Counted from the stretch's first letter, positions 17,631 to 27,328 are shown. The stretch is DNA of 64,000 nucleotides from Parabacteroides hominis (GCF_014287585.1 NZ_JACOOJ010000008.1:110901-174900), one strand, 5' to 3'. Numbers and translations are program-made. The notes: generated from the sequence alone by a model not told the origin.

Positions 17631-19106
17631 CTATTCGATATCGAACAGGGAAGTGACTTTCCCTTTGTCCAGTTTTACTTCTCCCCGGATAAACTCCGGT
17701 ATATTATATGATTTCATACGCAAGGTGTTCTGCTCCGGATCTTCCTGGGGCAGGAGAAACGGCTTGCCGAAACGGCCGTTTTCATCTACCGCTGCGATGA
17801 AAAGACGAGTGTAGCGGCCATCCAGCCGCCGGCTGCTAAAGAGCACCCACCGCCCGTCGGACGACCAGGAGTGGTAGCTTTCCGTATCGTCGCTATTGAG
17901 CGCCGACGTATCCATCTCCACTTTGTCGACAAGGCGGATCATTTTAAGATCGGCTTCGGCATGCCAGATGGGGAAAGTGGCACAGGCGGCTTCGGTATAA
18001 AGCAGGTATTTCCCATCGGGCGAGATACGGGGGAAAGAGGCGCTTCCTCCCGCTACCGCAGGGTTATAGAGCGTATCGACCTGTTCGAGCAACTGCCCGG
18101 TATTCTCGTCGAAGCCTACCCGGCAAAGGGCATATTTCAATGATTTATACTCCATCGGCATTTTCCGGGCCGGGGCCGTGCAGAAATAGACCTCTTTCCC
18201 GTCGGGGGAAAAGGCGGGGAAGGTTTCCATATTTTCCCGGTTTGTAAAACGGGGATCGGTCAGTACCCGGTTATGGGCCACATCATAGATCATCAGGTCT
18301 GAAGACAGGTCGTACACCTCTACCGGCATGTGCCCGAAGTGATAGAACGCCTGGTGCGTGTCGTTGGAAGAAAAAATAATGTAGCGGCCCGAAGGATGCC
18401 ACATCGGATAGGTTCCGGATTTGCCGGGTTCCATTTTCGCCAGGTCAAGGCGGGCGGGCTGACCGTCGCGTACCAGCACGGTCGTACCGTTCACGCCACG
18501 GGCATGGAACATAAAGTCGTCGGGCGAATAGTTGCAGAAAGAGTGGCAATTGACGCAGCCATCATGATTCTGGCGGTTCGTCACAATCGCCTTTTCTTCA
18601 AAGGAGGTCAGGTCGCGCTGGTAGATTCCCATCCGGTTCCACAGTTCGTAGCCCGGTTCTATCAGGCGGTAGGCGATCCAGGGGTCTATGCCGCCCGTCG
18701 CAATATGCACCGGAAAGGATTGATAACGGATGCCTCCGGGATGTCCGTCGGTCCAGACGGAGACCGTCACATCGAGGGTTTTCCCGGCATAACGGCGAAG
18801 CCATTCTTTCCAGTCTTTTTCAGGAAACTTCACGCACGATCCGCCCTGCAACCGTGCCAACTCGTTTCCGTCTGCTTCGACGACCGCCTTTATTTCCCTG
18901 GCTTCGGGTACACTGAAATTCAGGGGTGCGATGTTACACGGGACTGTCACACCGGTATAATCGGGGAAAATGGCAGGATAGTCCTTACTCTCCGCTTTCG
19001 CCTCCTTATCGTCCGGTCTGCAAGCTGCCAGTGAAAAGAGGAAAAGCAGCAAGGGCAGGAAGAATTCAAACAGGTCCTTCTTTGTTGCAACAGTATTCTG
19101 AATCAT
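17631..19106 (-). CDS. WD40-like (PD40/TolB-like) propeller lipoprotein with a CxxCH motif
   Basis: 491 residues from the ATG at 19106. Longer starts up to 19274 would run into the end of the regulator gene and add residues without signal character. A lipoprotein signal (LLLFLFSLAACRPDD) anchors it to a membrane. Near residue 183, CVNCHSF is a c-type heme-like CxxCH motif. It is followed by PD40/TolB-type blades: MWHPSGRYIIFSSND, TFPAFSPDGKEVYFCT, SFPRISPDGKYLLYTE and SYHSWSSDGRWVLFSSRR. The protein is probably periplasmic-facing and may bind heme or a peptide ligand. It lies between a hybrid sensor and a DUF6057 protein in a tight leftward group. Confidence 0.8.
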   Translation of the reverse strand: MIQNTVATKKDLFEFFLPLLLFLFSLAACRPDDKEAKAESKDYPAIFPDYTGVTVPCNIAPLNFSVPEAREIKAVVEADGNELARLQGGSCVKFPEKDWKEWLRRYAGKTLDVTVSVWTDGHPGGIRYQSFPVHIATGGIDPWIAYRLIEPGYELWNRMGIYQRDLTSFEEKAIVTNRQNHDGCVNCHSFCNYSPDDFMFHARGVNGTTVLVRDGQPARLDLAKMEPGKSGTYPMWHPSGRYIIFSSNDTHQAFYHFGHMPVEVYDLSSDLMIYDVAHNRVLTDPRFTNRENMETFPAFSPDGKEVYFCTAPARKMPMEYKSLKYALCRVGFDENTGQLLEQVDTLYNPAVAGGSASFPRISPDGKYLLYTEAACATFPIWHAEADLKMIRLVDKVEMDTSALNSDDTESYHSWSSDGRWVLFSSRRLDGRYTRLFIAAVDENGRFGKPFLLPQEDPEQNTLRMKSYNIPEFIRGEVKLDKGKVTSLFDIE

Positions 19107-19152
19107 CGTATTAAAATTATAAAATATTCTTCGGGGATTGCTACGTTTTCTT

Positions 19153-22100
19153 TCATAAATCGGACGCAGACAAGGCAGAATCCACAAACTTCTCCAGATA
19201 CTCGCTGGGCTGCATGCCGAATTCCTTCTTGAAACAGACACTAAAATACTTCGGGTCGTTAAAACCGACAGCATAAGCCAGTTCGGAAACGCGGATATGC
19301 TTCTTCTCCTCCATGATCCGGCAGGCTGCCTTCAGGCGGATATTCCGGATAAAGGCGGAAGAGTTGAGCCCGGTAAGCGATTTCAGCTTGCGGTAGAGGG
19401 TGGATTTGCTCGTACCCATTTCATCGAGGAATACTTGCTGGTCGAAGTCGGGGTCCGAGAGGTGGCGGTTGACACAATCGATCGCCTGCTGTAGGAAATT
19501 CTCGTCGAGGCTCGTATAGTTGAGTTCGTTTGTCTCGAACACCAACTGTTTCTTAAAGTCACCCGACACACGTTCCTTCTGCTTCAACAAATTATTGATA
19601 CGGGCATGGAGCACGCTCAGGTTGAAAGGCTTCGTTATAAAGCCGTCCGCACCGGCGTCATACGCCTCCGCCCGGTCTTCCTCCCGGTTCTTTGCCGTCA
19701 GCAGGACGATAGGGATATGGCTGGTTTCAAGACTGCCTTTCATCTGTTTGCAGAACTCGATCCCGTCCATTTCGGGCATCATAATGTCGGAGACGATCAG
19801 GTCGATATCTTCCTGGCCGATAATCGCCATCCCCTCTTTTCCGGTGGTAGCGGTAAAGACCTTGTAGGTCGGACTCATCAGGCGGACCATCAGATGCAAC
19901 AGGTCCTCATTATCCTCGATCAACAGCAGGGACCGGAGGTTGTCGGCCGGCTTTGCCGGTTCGGTTTCCGCTTCCTCCAAGACCGGGGCGGAAGCTGCCG
20001 GAGTTGAAGGGTACGGCATGCTTTCGTCGATTTCTTCCGGGAGATAATAGTCACGACCGATAGGGATTGTCACGGCAAAGGCGGAACCTTCGTCCTGTTT
20101 GCTCGACACCGTTATGTTTCCTTTGTGCAACTGTACCAGGTCTTTGGTCAGCGAAAGCCCGATACCCGTCCCGATCGTCTTGAACTTGCGGTAGTCGCCT
20201 TCGTAGAACCGCTTAAAAAGGTTCTTCACGGCCTCCGGCGAGAGCCCTTTTCCATTATCTTTTATGACGATCCCGGCTTTCCCCGGTTCAACGACCGACA
20301 GTTCCACGCGGACCATGCCGCCCGGCTCGTTGTATTTGGCGGCATTGGACAGGAGATTATACAAGATCTTGTCTACCTTGTCCGTGTCGAACCAGGCAGG
20401 CAACTGTTCGGGCCGGCAGACCAGGGAGAAGTCGATCTCCCTCTTCTTGATCAGCGGGCGGAAACTATCCACACTGTTGCGGACAAACGCAGCTAAGTCG
20501 CCGTGCGAAACCTTCAACTTCAGGTTGCCGGTCTCCGCCTTCCTGAATTCCAATATCTGCTGGAGCAGGCGGATCAGGCGGTTGATATTGTTTGTCATGA
20601 CCTGATAGTGCTCCCCGTTCTGCGGGCTGACCCTCTTCAACTCGTCCACCGCAGCCGACAGGATGGTGAGCGGGGTCAACAACTCATGCGTGATATTCGT
20701 AAAGAACTGCAATTTGGAATGGTTCACCTCCTCGGCCTTCGCCTGTTCGAGGCTTCTCAGGTGCAAGGCGTTCTGCATCTCGATCCGGTAATGCACGATC
20801 CGGTAGGCGATATACGCCAGGAGGCACAGCAAAAGGGCATAGCCGGCATAGGCCCACCCCGACTTCCAGGGCGGCGGCAGAATCACGACCGACAGATGCC
20901 TGACAGCCCGGTTCCACGTCCCGTTGGAATTGGTCGATTTGAGCAGGAAGCCGTAAGTCCCCGGCTTCAGGTTATTGTAATAGGCAAAAGGATGCGAAGC
21001 ATCGGCATACTGCCAGCCGGCATCGAAACCTTCCAGTTTATAAGCATATTTGATCTGCCGGGGGTTGGAGAAACTCAGGGCGGCAAACTCGATGCTGAAG
21101 TTATTCTTACGGTAGTCCAGCCGGATGCGTTCCGTAAAATCGGGGGCCAGCCGGGATATCTCCTCCTTCTCCTTCGCGTCGAGCAAAGACCAGGAACGAT
21201 TGTATATTTTGATGTCCGTAATCCGAACCGGCGGGAATGTCTCTTCGTCCGTCATCCGGTCGGGGAAAAAGCTGTTGTAGCCCCTGTAACCTCCAAAGAA
21301 CATCTCGCCGTTGGTATCGGCAAAAGCCGTGTTCCGGTAAAAGATGTTATCCTGCAAGCCGTCGGAAACGGTGTACAGGCGGTAGGTCGCGTCCGAAAGA
21401 TTGTCCGTGATACGGACTTTCATCAGACCTACGTTCGTACCCATCCAAAGGTTCCCCTGCCGGTCCTCCCGGATACTGAATATGGCGTCGCCGGGCAAAT
21501 TGGCAAGTTTGTGCACCGGTATAAACTGGTCCTGCCCCGGATCATAGAGGTTAAGCCCCCCTCCTTCCGTCCCCGCCCAAAGGCGTTTGCGGCTGTCGAT
21601 AAAGAGAGAGAGGACGGAAATGCTGTTCAGCTTATCTTCGTCGAGGGAATAACGTTCGAACGACATTTCGTCCGGCCGCGACAGGTCGCCGGTAATCCTG
21701 ATCACCCCGCCGTTATTCGTTCCGGTCCAGATTTGCCCTTGCGAATCCTGCACGATAGCCTGATAGGCATAGGCATTGACAGAAGTGCCGTCCAGCTTCA
21801 AGGAATCGAACCGGACACCCTCGCCGTTTGCCATAAGGACGCATATGCCGTTGCGGGAACCGAACCAGGTATTCCGTTCCCGGTCTTCACAAATCGAATA
21901 GATGCACTGGTTAGGCAGCCAAGGGGCCGAGTCGTAGTCAAGCAACTGCGCCTGCTCGCCGGCAGGCAGCGACCGGTCGTAGGAAACGACTCCCCAGTCA
22001 TACGTCCCCAGCCAAACCTTATCCGATGTAGGAGACTGGACGATCGTATTGATCGTAGGCAGGCGGCCTAACTTCCTGAACTCAGGCAAGTCCAGGTTAT

Positions 22101-23292
22101 GGGTATAACTCCCGGTCGCACGGTCATGTACAAAGAACCCCCAGCTCCCTAAGCCGATCCAAAGCAGCCCTTCCCTGTCCACCATCAGACTGCGGACAGA
22201 GGGGTTCGTAAGCAGCGGGTTATCGATCGCCTCCAACCGGTCCAGCCTAAACTCCGGTTTGCGGGTAATGACCGTGTTCACCCCTCCCCCGAACAATCCG
22301 AGCCACATCATCCCTTCGTCGTCCCGGAATACGGAATTGACATCATTATAATATACGGACTTATCCGAATTGTCCGGACAGTAGTTCCGGAACAGGCCGT
22401 TCTCTTCGTCGTAAAGCACGCTCAACCCGCCACGGGTCCCGACCCAAAGAGTCCCCGTATTCCGGTCCTCCTCCATATCGTAGACGATATCATAGCAAAG
22501 GCTGTTCGGGTCGTTGTCGTCATGCCGGAACTGCCTCCAGGCCAAACGCTCCGGCTCATAGGGATTCTCAAGCAGGAACAGGCCGTAGCCCCACGAGGCG
22601 ATCCAGATACGCTGCTTGCTGTCCTCGAATATATCGAAAGCGGAGTTCAACTCGTTCAACGCCGGATAGCCGTACACCTCGTCCTTCTGCTCGTCGTACC
22701 GGTAGAAACCGTCAGACCAGGTTCCGATCCACAGGTTCCGTCCGGAATCTTCCACCAAAGCCTTGACAGCCCCCTTCACGATACCGGGCTTGAAGGCGAC
22801 GCAGGAATCCTGTCCGGGAAGATATTCGAATACACCCGTTTCCGTACCGATAAACACGCGGTCGGAAGAGGTGACCAACAAACGGTCCACTATGCTGCGC
22901 TGCAACCCCGAACAGGTGATTTTCCGTATCTGCCCGGTCGTCTTATCCAGCACGTTCACCCCGTCGTAGGTCGCAATCCACAAGTTATGGCGGTTGTCGT
23001 CCGTGACACAGTTGATGGTATTGTTGCTCAACAGGCCGGGCGTATGCAGGTTCGATTTGAAAGTCCTGATCTGATAACCGTCATAGAGGCACAGCCCGCT
23101 ATTGGTGGCGATCCAGATATACCCGTCTTTGTCCTGGAACACCTGGCGCACTTCGTCCGTCGGAAGTCCGTTTTCTACCGATATATGCTCGAAATGCAAA
23201 GCGGGGAAAGGATTATCCGATCCATACGAACGGGGAATGACAAAGGATAACAAAGCCATAACCCATAGACGTATCGACATCGTACCAGACAT
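19153..23292 (-). CDS. Hybrid two-component system sensor/regulator (HTCS)
   Basis: 1379 residues joining all parts of a two-component pathway. Signal sequence; periplasmic two-bladed propeller repeats (GYIWIATNSGLCLYDG, NLWIGTWSDGFYRYD and many more, about 35-700); Y_Y_Y domain (about 740-805); membrane helix (AYAGYALLLCLLAYIAYRI, about 815-835); HisKA with FFTNITHELLTPLTIL (phospho-His near 867); HATPase with N box NLLSNAAKYN and GTGIGLSLTKDL; receiver with Asp in VSDIMMPEMDG (near 1167); and an AraC-type HTH at the end (VSELAYAVGFNDPKYFSVCFKK). Such proteins sense a glycan fragment and activate polysaccharide-use genes. A TATTTTTG box (23315-23322, minus) precedes it. It is not adjacent to the susCD pair, so its target is uncertain. 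Confidence 0.95.
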   Translation of the reverse strand: MSGTMSIRLWVMALLSFVIPRSYGSDNPFPALHFEHISVENGLPTDEVRQVFQDKDGYIWIATNSGLCLYDGYQIRTFKSNLHTPGLLSNNTINCVTDDNRHNLWIATYDGVNVLDKTTGQIRKITCSGLQRSIVDRLLVTSSDRVFIGTETGVFEYLPGQDSCVAFKPGIVKGAVKALVEDSGRNLWIGTWSDGFYRYDEQKDEVYGYPALNELNSAFDIFEDSKQRIWIASWGYGLFLLENPYEPERLAWRQFRHDDNDPNSLCYDIVYDMEEDRNTGTLWVGTRGGLSVLYDEENGLFRNYCPDNSDKSVYYNDVNSVFRDDEGMMWLGLFGGGVNTVITRKPEFRLDRLEAIDNPLLTNPSVRSLMVDREGLLWIGLGSWGFFVHDRATGSYTHNLDLPEFRKLGRLPTINTIVQSPTSDKVWLGTYDWGVVSYDRSLPAGEQAQLLDYDSAPWLPNQCIYSICEDRERNTWFGSRNGICVLMANGEGVRFDSLKLDGTSVNAYAYQAIVQDSQGQIWTGTNNGGVIRITGDLSRPDEMSFERYSLDEDKLNSISVLSLFIDSRKRLWAGTEGGGLNLYDPGQDQFIPVHKLANLPGDAIFSIREDRQGNLWMGTNVGLMKVRITDNLSDATYRLYTVSDGLQDNIFYRNTAFADTNGEMFFGGYRGYNSFFPDRMTDEETFPPVRITDIKIYNRSWSLLDAKEKEEISRLAPDFTERIRLDYRKNNFSIEFAALSFSNPRQIKYAYKLEGFDAGWQYADASHPFAYYNNLKPGTYGFLLKSTNSNGTWNRAVRHLSVVILPPPWKSGWAYAGYALLLCLLAYIAYRIVHYRIEMQNALHLRSLEQAKAEEVNHSKLQFFTNITHELLTPLTILSAAVDELKRVSPQNGEHYQVMTNNINRLIRLLQQILEFRKAETGNLKLKVSHGDLAAFVRNSVDSFRPLIKKREIDFSLVCRPEQLPAWFDTDKVDKILYNLLSNAAKYNEPGGMVRVELSVVEPGKAGIVIKDNGKGLSPEAVKNLFKRFYEGDYRKFKTIGTGIGLSLTKDLVQLHKGNITVSSKQDEGSAFAVTIPIGRDYYLPEEIDESMPYPSTPAASAPVLEEAETEPAKPADNLRSLLLIEDNEDLLHLMVRLMSPTYKVFTATTGKEGMAIIGQEDIDLIVSDIMMPEMDGIEFCKQMKGSLETSHIPIVLLTAKNREEDRAEAYDAGADGFITKPFNLSVLHARINNLLKQKERVSGDFKKQLVFETNELNYTSLDENFLQQAIDCVNRHLSDPDFDQQVFLDEMGTSKSTLYRKLKSLTGLNSSAFIRNIRLKAACRIMEEKKHIRVSELAYAVGFNDPKYFSVCFKKEFGMQPSEYLEKFVDSALSASDL

Positions 23293-23337
23293 AGTGTTTT
23301 TGTTGTGTTTCCGGCAAAAATAAAGAAAGTTTCCGAT

Positions 23338-23844
23338 TTATCTCTCCCAAGCATTCACGATTTCCGCCACATAGACGTTATGCAGGTTCCCGGCCATTGC
23401 GCTGTACCACTTTTCGTATAAGGCGGGATCGACAAAATGGTCCTTATCCATCTTAGTCACGTAAAGGGTTTTGCATTCAAGCGTCAGGCGCGATTCCTCG
23501 AAACAAGGGTTACCCAGGCCGGTAAAGCAGGGCGTCAAACCGGTTGCAGCCACCTTGTCGATGTCCCGTCCCGACTTCGAACCGCAAATCTTGTGGGCGG
23601 CCTTATGCTCTTCCCCCAAGAAGGAAAGCGTGAAAGCGCCCTTCGCATCGACAAACTCGCGGGTATAACGTTCCGGACGGATAAAGACGAACACTACCGG
23701 CTTGTTCCACAGGAAACCTGCGCCTCCCCAGCTTGCCGTCATCATGTTGAACTTGTCCTTGTCGCCGGCGCTTACCAGCATCCACTCTTTTCCTATGATC
23801 TCGATAAAATTGTCTTTGATCAGACTCGGTTCTATTGCCTTCAT
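23338..23844 (-). CDS. Flavin reductase-like FMN-binding protein
   Basis: 168 residues with the split-barrel flavin-binding fold of the flavin reductase-like/flavoredoxin family: NDFIEIIGKEWMLVSAG-like start, FNMMTASWGGAGFLWNKP (typical TMT/SWG segment), VFVFIRPERYTREFV, GAFTLSFLGEE, and CGSKSGRDIDK. These proteins bind FMN and often serve as electron carriers or reductases; no substrate can be assigned. A TATCTTTG promoter box lies on the minus strand at 23871-23878, so it is likely transcribed on its own, 45 bases ahead of the hybrid regulator on the same strand. Confidence 0.85.
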   Translation of the reverse strand: MKAIEPSLIKDNFIEIIGKEWMLVSAGDKDKFNMMTASWGGAGFLWNKPVVFVFIRPERYTREFVDAKGAFTLSFLGEEHKAAHKICGSKSGRDIDKVAATGLTPCFTGLGNPCFEESRLTLECKTLYVTKMDKDHFVDPALYEKWYSAMAGNLHNVYVAEIVNAWER

Positions 23845-23962
23845 AATTTCATACCTTATTTATAATCTCCCAAAGATACAGAAATATTTATTTGCGTGAG
23901 TGCTGAATTTAAATATTCCCCTATTGCATATAAAACTATTCCGGTGCCATACTATTCTTTGA

Positions 23963-24043
23963 TTTCCGCCGGTGATTATGTAATCGGCGTCGCTGATTAT
24001 ATAATCACCGGCGGAAATTTTATAATCAGCGACGCCGATTACA
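23963..24043. repeat. Two interleaved perfect inverted repeats upstream of the AGCS symporter gene
   Basis: Arm A (23963-23979, TTTCCGCCGGTGATTAT) pairs with A' (24001-24017). Arm B (23979-24001) pairs with B' (24021-24043) over 23 bp. The order A-B-A'-B' means both stems cannot form at once in a simple hairpin; they could be alternatives or a pseudoknot. All arms contain GATTAT or ATAATC. The segment is upstream of the likely promoter at 24115-24145. Confidence 0.85.
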
Positions 24044-24114
24044 GAATAATAGCCGGGAGAGCGATAAAGATATGGCATATAAAGATATATTTTGGTGCGG
24101 CCATCCGGATATTC

Positions 24115-24145
24115 TTGTCCATACAAAATATTTTCTTTAGGTTTG
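24115..24145 (+). promoter_or_regulatory. Promoter of the AGCS symporter gene
   Basis: TTG (24115-24117) and TAGGTTTG (24138-24145), separated by 20 bp; start codon at 24189. Confidence 0.55.
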
Positions 24146-24188
24146 TATCTTATTATTCACGTAATTATCAAGACGATAAACTGCCAAA

Positions 24189-25589
24189 ATGGAAATACTG
24201 AACAACTGGATCAGCGGGATTAACGATATCCTATGGTCGTATGTTTTAATTATCATGCTGTTGGGATGCGCCGTCTGGTTCACCCTCAAAACCCGTTTCG
24301 TCCAGTTCCGTATGTTGCGGGAGATGATACGCGTACTCGGCGACTCCGCCAACAAAGCCCATGAGGGCGAAAAACATATCTCATCCTTCCAGGCGTTCGC
24401 CGTATCGCTCGCCAGCCGTGTCGGGACAGGCAACCTGGCCGGGGTAGCCACAGCCATCGCCGTAGGAGGTCCGGGAGCGGTGTTCTGGATGTGGATCATC
24501 GCCCTTTTAGGTTCGGCCAGCGCATTTGTCGAGTCTACGCTCGCACAGCTTTACAAACGGAGAGGGAAGGACTCCTTCATCGGAGGGCCGGCCTACTATA
24601 TGCGGTACGGGTTGGGGCTGAGCTGGATGGGCATATTGTTCGCCATCCTGATCTCCGTCACCTTCGGTTTCGCGTTCAACTCGGTACAGAGCAACACGAT
24701 CTGCGAGGCCATGCAAGGCTCGTTCGGTTTCGATCCGAAGATCGTAGGTGCGGTACTGACGGTACTGACGCTTGCCGTTATCTTCGGGGGAATCCAGCGG
24801 ATAGCCAAAGTCAGCAGCGTGATCGTCCCCATGATGGCATTGGGGTACGTGGCGCTCGCATTGGGGATCGTACTGTTCAACATCACGGAACTGCCGGCTG
24901 TCATCAAACTGATCGTAGGCAACGCTTTCGGCTGGGAACAGGCGGTAGGCGGCACGGTCGGCGCCGCCCTGATGCAGGGGATCAAGCGCGGCCTGTTCAG
25001 CAACGAGGCCGGCATGGGTTCGGCTCCGAACGTAGCGGCTACGGCATCCGTCACACATCCGGTCAAACAGGGGTTGATCCAGACCTTGGGCGTTTTCACC
25101 GACACCCTGCTGATCTGTACCTGCACGGCTTTTATCATCCTGTTCAGCGGGGCGCCGTTGGACGGTTCGGTAAACGGGGTGCAACTGACACAGCATGCCC
25201 TGACGCTCGAAGTGGGAAAAGCCGGAGGGATATTCGTAGCCGTAGCGATCTTTCTGTTCGCTTTCAGCAGCATTATCGGGAACTACTATTACGGGGAGGC
25301 GAACATCCGTTTCATCACGCCGAAGAAAAGCGTGCTCTACATCTACCGCCTGTTAGTCGGCGGCATGGTGATGTTCGGCGCGTTGGCAAGCCTGGAACTT
25401 GCCTGGAGCCTGGCGGATATCACGATGGCTTTCATGACGATCTGCAACCTGGTCGCCATCTCGTTGCTGAGCAAACAGGCATTCTTGCTGCTACACGATT
25501 ACATTATGCAGAAACGTAGCGGGATCAAGAGTCCGGTATTCGATAAAAACAAGCTGCCGGAACTGAAGGACAAGGCGGAATGCTGGTAA
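24189..25589 (+). CDS. Alanine/glycine:cation symporter (AGCS family)
   Basis: 466 residues, the usual family length. An integral inner-membrane carrier with about ten to eleven hydrophobic segments. Family signatures are present: FQAFAVSLASRVGTGNLAG, the FIGGPAYYMRYGLG loop, GIKRGLFSNEAGMGSAPN and the following ASVTHPVKQGLIQTLGVF. These proteins import alanine or glycine with Na+ or H+. The ATG at 24189 gives the normal short N-terminus ending in the first helix. It stands alone between two divergent or convergent neighbours, with its own promoter at 24115-24145, behind a pair of interleaved inverted repeats. Confidence 0.95.
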   Translation: MEILNNWISGINDILWSYVLIIMLLGCAVWFTLKTRFVQFRMLREMIRVLGDSANKAHEGEKHISSFQAFAVSLASRVGTGNLAGVATAIAVGGPGAVFWMWIIALLGSASAFVESTLAQLYKRRGKDSFIGGPAYYMRYGLGLSWMGILFAILISVTFGFAFNSVQSNTICEAMQGSFGFDPKIVGAVLTVLTLAVIFGGIQRIAKVSSVIVPMMALGYVALALGIVLFNITELPAVIKLIVGNAFGWEQAVGGTVGAALMQGIKRGLFSNEAGMGSAPNVAATASVTHPVKQGLIQTLGVFTDTLLICTCTAFIILFSGAPLDGSVNGVQLTQHALTLEVGKAGGIFVAVAIFLFAFSSIIGNYYYGEANIRFITPKKSVLYIYRLLVGGMVMFGALASLELAWSLADITMAFMTICNLVAISLLSKQAFLLLHDYIMQKRSGIKSPVFDKNKLPELKDKAECW

Positions 25590-25596
25590 ACGCTTC

Positions 25597-26823
25597 TTAT
25601 TGATAGATCAGACTGAACAACCGTTCAGGTGCAAAGACTTCGTTGGCGACCTCCCGTATCTCTCCGGCGGTCAGCTTTTCCACCTTGGCAAAGACTTCCG
25701 GCAGGGTGTCGTAGCGGTTATAATGGAGGAAGCTCTTTCCCAAGCCTAAGAACAGGCCTTCCCGGTTATCGCCTGAGACGCCCAACTGCCCGATCACCTG
25801 CTTCTTGGCCGCCGCCAACTGGGTTGCGGTCAGTTTCACATCGCGCAGCTTCGCCAGTTCCTTATGAACGAGCCTGATCGCCTTCTCCTTGTTCTTCGGA
25901 TCGGTCCCGAAATAGATGCTTGCCAGTCCCGTATCGGTATAAGAGGTCACGTTCGATTCGACGTTATAGACAAGCCCGTTCTTTTCGCGGAGAGAGACAT
26001 TCAAACGGTTGTTCATGCCCGGACCTCCCAAGAGGTTGTTCAGCAGGAACAGCGGCAGGCGTTTCTCGTCGTGCATGCTGTATGCGCGTCCTCCGATCAG
26101 CACATGCGCCTGATGGGTGTCTTTGTGTATCTGCCGGCTGGCGGGAAGGATCTCGCCGGGCGCCGTCCGGTTACGCGCCGCCATCGGGAAAGCGATATCC
26201 GACAGGGTGCTTTCCGCCATCTGCACGATCTTCCTGAACGGAATCCGGCCCATCGAGAAGAACACCATGTTTTCGGGGGCATAGAACCGCCTCATAAACG
26301 ACTTGCCGGACTCGCTGCCGAAACCGAGCAGCGACTGCTCGTCCCCCAAGATGTTATGTCCCAGCGCATGGCCGTCGAACAGCAAATTCTCGAACTCATC
26401 GAAGATCAGTTCCGAAGGGCTGTCCTCATACGAATTGATTTCGTCCAGGATCACATCCACCTCCTTCTCGATCTCCTGCTCCGGGAACTGCGAATGGAAC
26501 ACCAGGTCGGCCAGCAGTTCGAAAGCCCGCCGGAAATGTTCTTCCATAAAGATGGAATAGACGAAAGTCTCCTCCTTCGTGGTATAGGCGTTCAGCTCCC
26601 CTCCCACATTCTCCATCCGGTTCAGGATATGCCAGGATTTACGCTTTTCCGTCCCTTTGAATATCATGTGTTCGACAAAGTGGGCCAAGCCGAACTCGTC
26701 CGCCTCCTCATCCCGTGTCCCGGCATTCACGGCAAAACCGCAGTACGACACCGGGGAAGCAGCAGGAAGATGTACGACACGCAAACCGTTCGGTAAAATA
26801 TGTGAGAAGTAATCTTTTTCCAT
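25597..26823 (-). CDS. M16 (insulinase-type) zinc peptidase
   Basis: 408 residues from the ATG at 26823. The inverted zinc site HFVEH is at residues 48-52 with the downstream Glu in the EKEVDVILDEINSYEDSP region. The C-terminal half has the inactive M16_C fold (VLIGGRAYSMHDEKRLPLFLLNNLLGGPGMNNRLNVSLREKNGLVYNV.., given here only as landmarks near residues 240-300). It has no signal peptide, so it probably works in the cytoplasm or periplasmic face unknown. A longer start at 26847 would lie within the -7 box TACTTTTG (26845-26852, minus); an ATG at 26835 is also possible. It converges with the symporter gene, 7 bases apart. Confidence 0.9.
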   Translation of the reverse strand: MEKDYFSHILPNGLRVVHLPAASPVSYCGFAVNAGTRDEEADEFGLAHFVEHMIFKGTEKRKSWHILNRMENVGGELNAYTTKEETFVYSIFMEEHFRRAFELLADLVFHSQFPEQEIEKEVDVILDEINSYEDSPSELIFDEFENLLFDGHALGHNILGDEQSLLGFGSESGKSFMRRFYAPENMVFFSMGRIPFRKIVQMAESTLSDIAFPMAARNRTAPGEILPASRQIHKDTHQAHVLIGGRAYSMHDEKRLPLFLLNNLLGGPGMNNRLNVSLREKNGLVYNVESNVTSYTDTGLASIYFGTDPKNKEKAIRLVHKELAKLRDVKLTATQLAAAKKQVIGQLGVSGDNREGLFLGLGKSFLHYNRYDTLPEVFAKVEKLTAGEIREVANEVFAPERLFSLIYQ

Positions 26824-26844
26824 GTATCCATTCATTAGAGGGCA

Positions 26845-26852
26845 CAAAAGTA
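26845..26852 (-). promoter_or_regulatory. -7 box of the M16 peptidase gene
   Basis: TACTTTTG read leftward. It argues against a start codon at 26847 and for one at 26835 or 26823. Confidence 0.6.
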
Positions 26853-26884
26853 CAATAAATATTTGTTTACAGACTTTTTTTAAC

Positions 26885-27328
26885 TACCTTAGCCGTCAAA
26901 TTAAAACTCCTTTACTATGGAATTACGAACGTTTTCCTCCCGATTTTATGTTCCAACTAACCACTGACGAATGGTCTGTCTTGATATCACAATTTGTGAC
27001 ATCAAGTTGGGGTGGAACCCGGAAACGTCCCTTTGCATTTACAGAACAAGGTGTCGCCATGTTATCAGGACTGTTGAAGAGCGATATCGCAATAGAGGTG
27101 AATATTTCAATCATGCGTGCTTTCGTCGCCATGCGCCAATACCTGCTCAACTCTACTCCCTCGCCCCTGCTCAAAGAACTAAAAGACCGGATCGAGGCGT
27201 TAGAAGATATCACAGAAGAAAATGAAGAAAAATTTGACGAGATCTACCTCGCCCTGGCGCAACTGGCACAGAAAAACAAACAGAACAACAAACCCCGTAA
27301 TCCAATAGGATTTGTCAAACCCCAATAA
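26885..27328 (+). pseudogene. ORF6N-domain protein fragment
   Basis: The frame encodes RFPPDFMFQLTTDEWSVL, VTSSWGGTRKRPFAFTEQGVAML, and a helical tail ending KPRNPIGFVKPQ. This is the middle and end of an ORF6N protein, a family found in phages and Bacteroidales with a putative DNA-binding role. The first part of the domain that normally precedes RFPPDF is missing. The nearby ATG at 26917, which follows a promoter-like TACCTTAG, is in another frame and stops after 16 codons. So this is a 5'-truncated remnant. A second scrap with similar wording (LPSDF/NIKLEG-like, with stops) may lie at about 27390-27455. Confidence 0.65.

Noticed and set aside
20503..22071. Long antisense open frame (522 residues) in the hybrid regulator gene
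   Set aside because: Shadow of the real gene; Arg/Gln/Val-rich wording with no known domain. The same holds for the antisense frames at 54557-56143 and 30575-31762.
3003..23292. The hybrid regulator as controller of the susC-susD operon
   Set aside because: They are separated by more than 10 kb with unrelated genes in between; nothing in the sequence links them.
23860..24201. Mirror-image open frames of about 88 and 101 residues on the two strands
   Set aside because: Both arise from the interleaved inverted repeats and lack starts and coding character.
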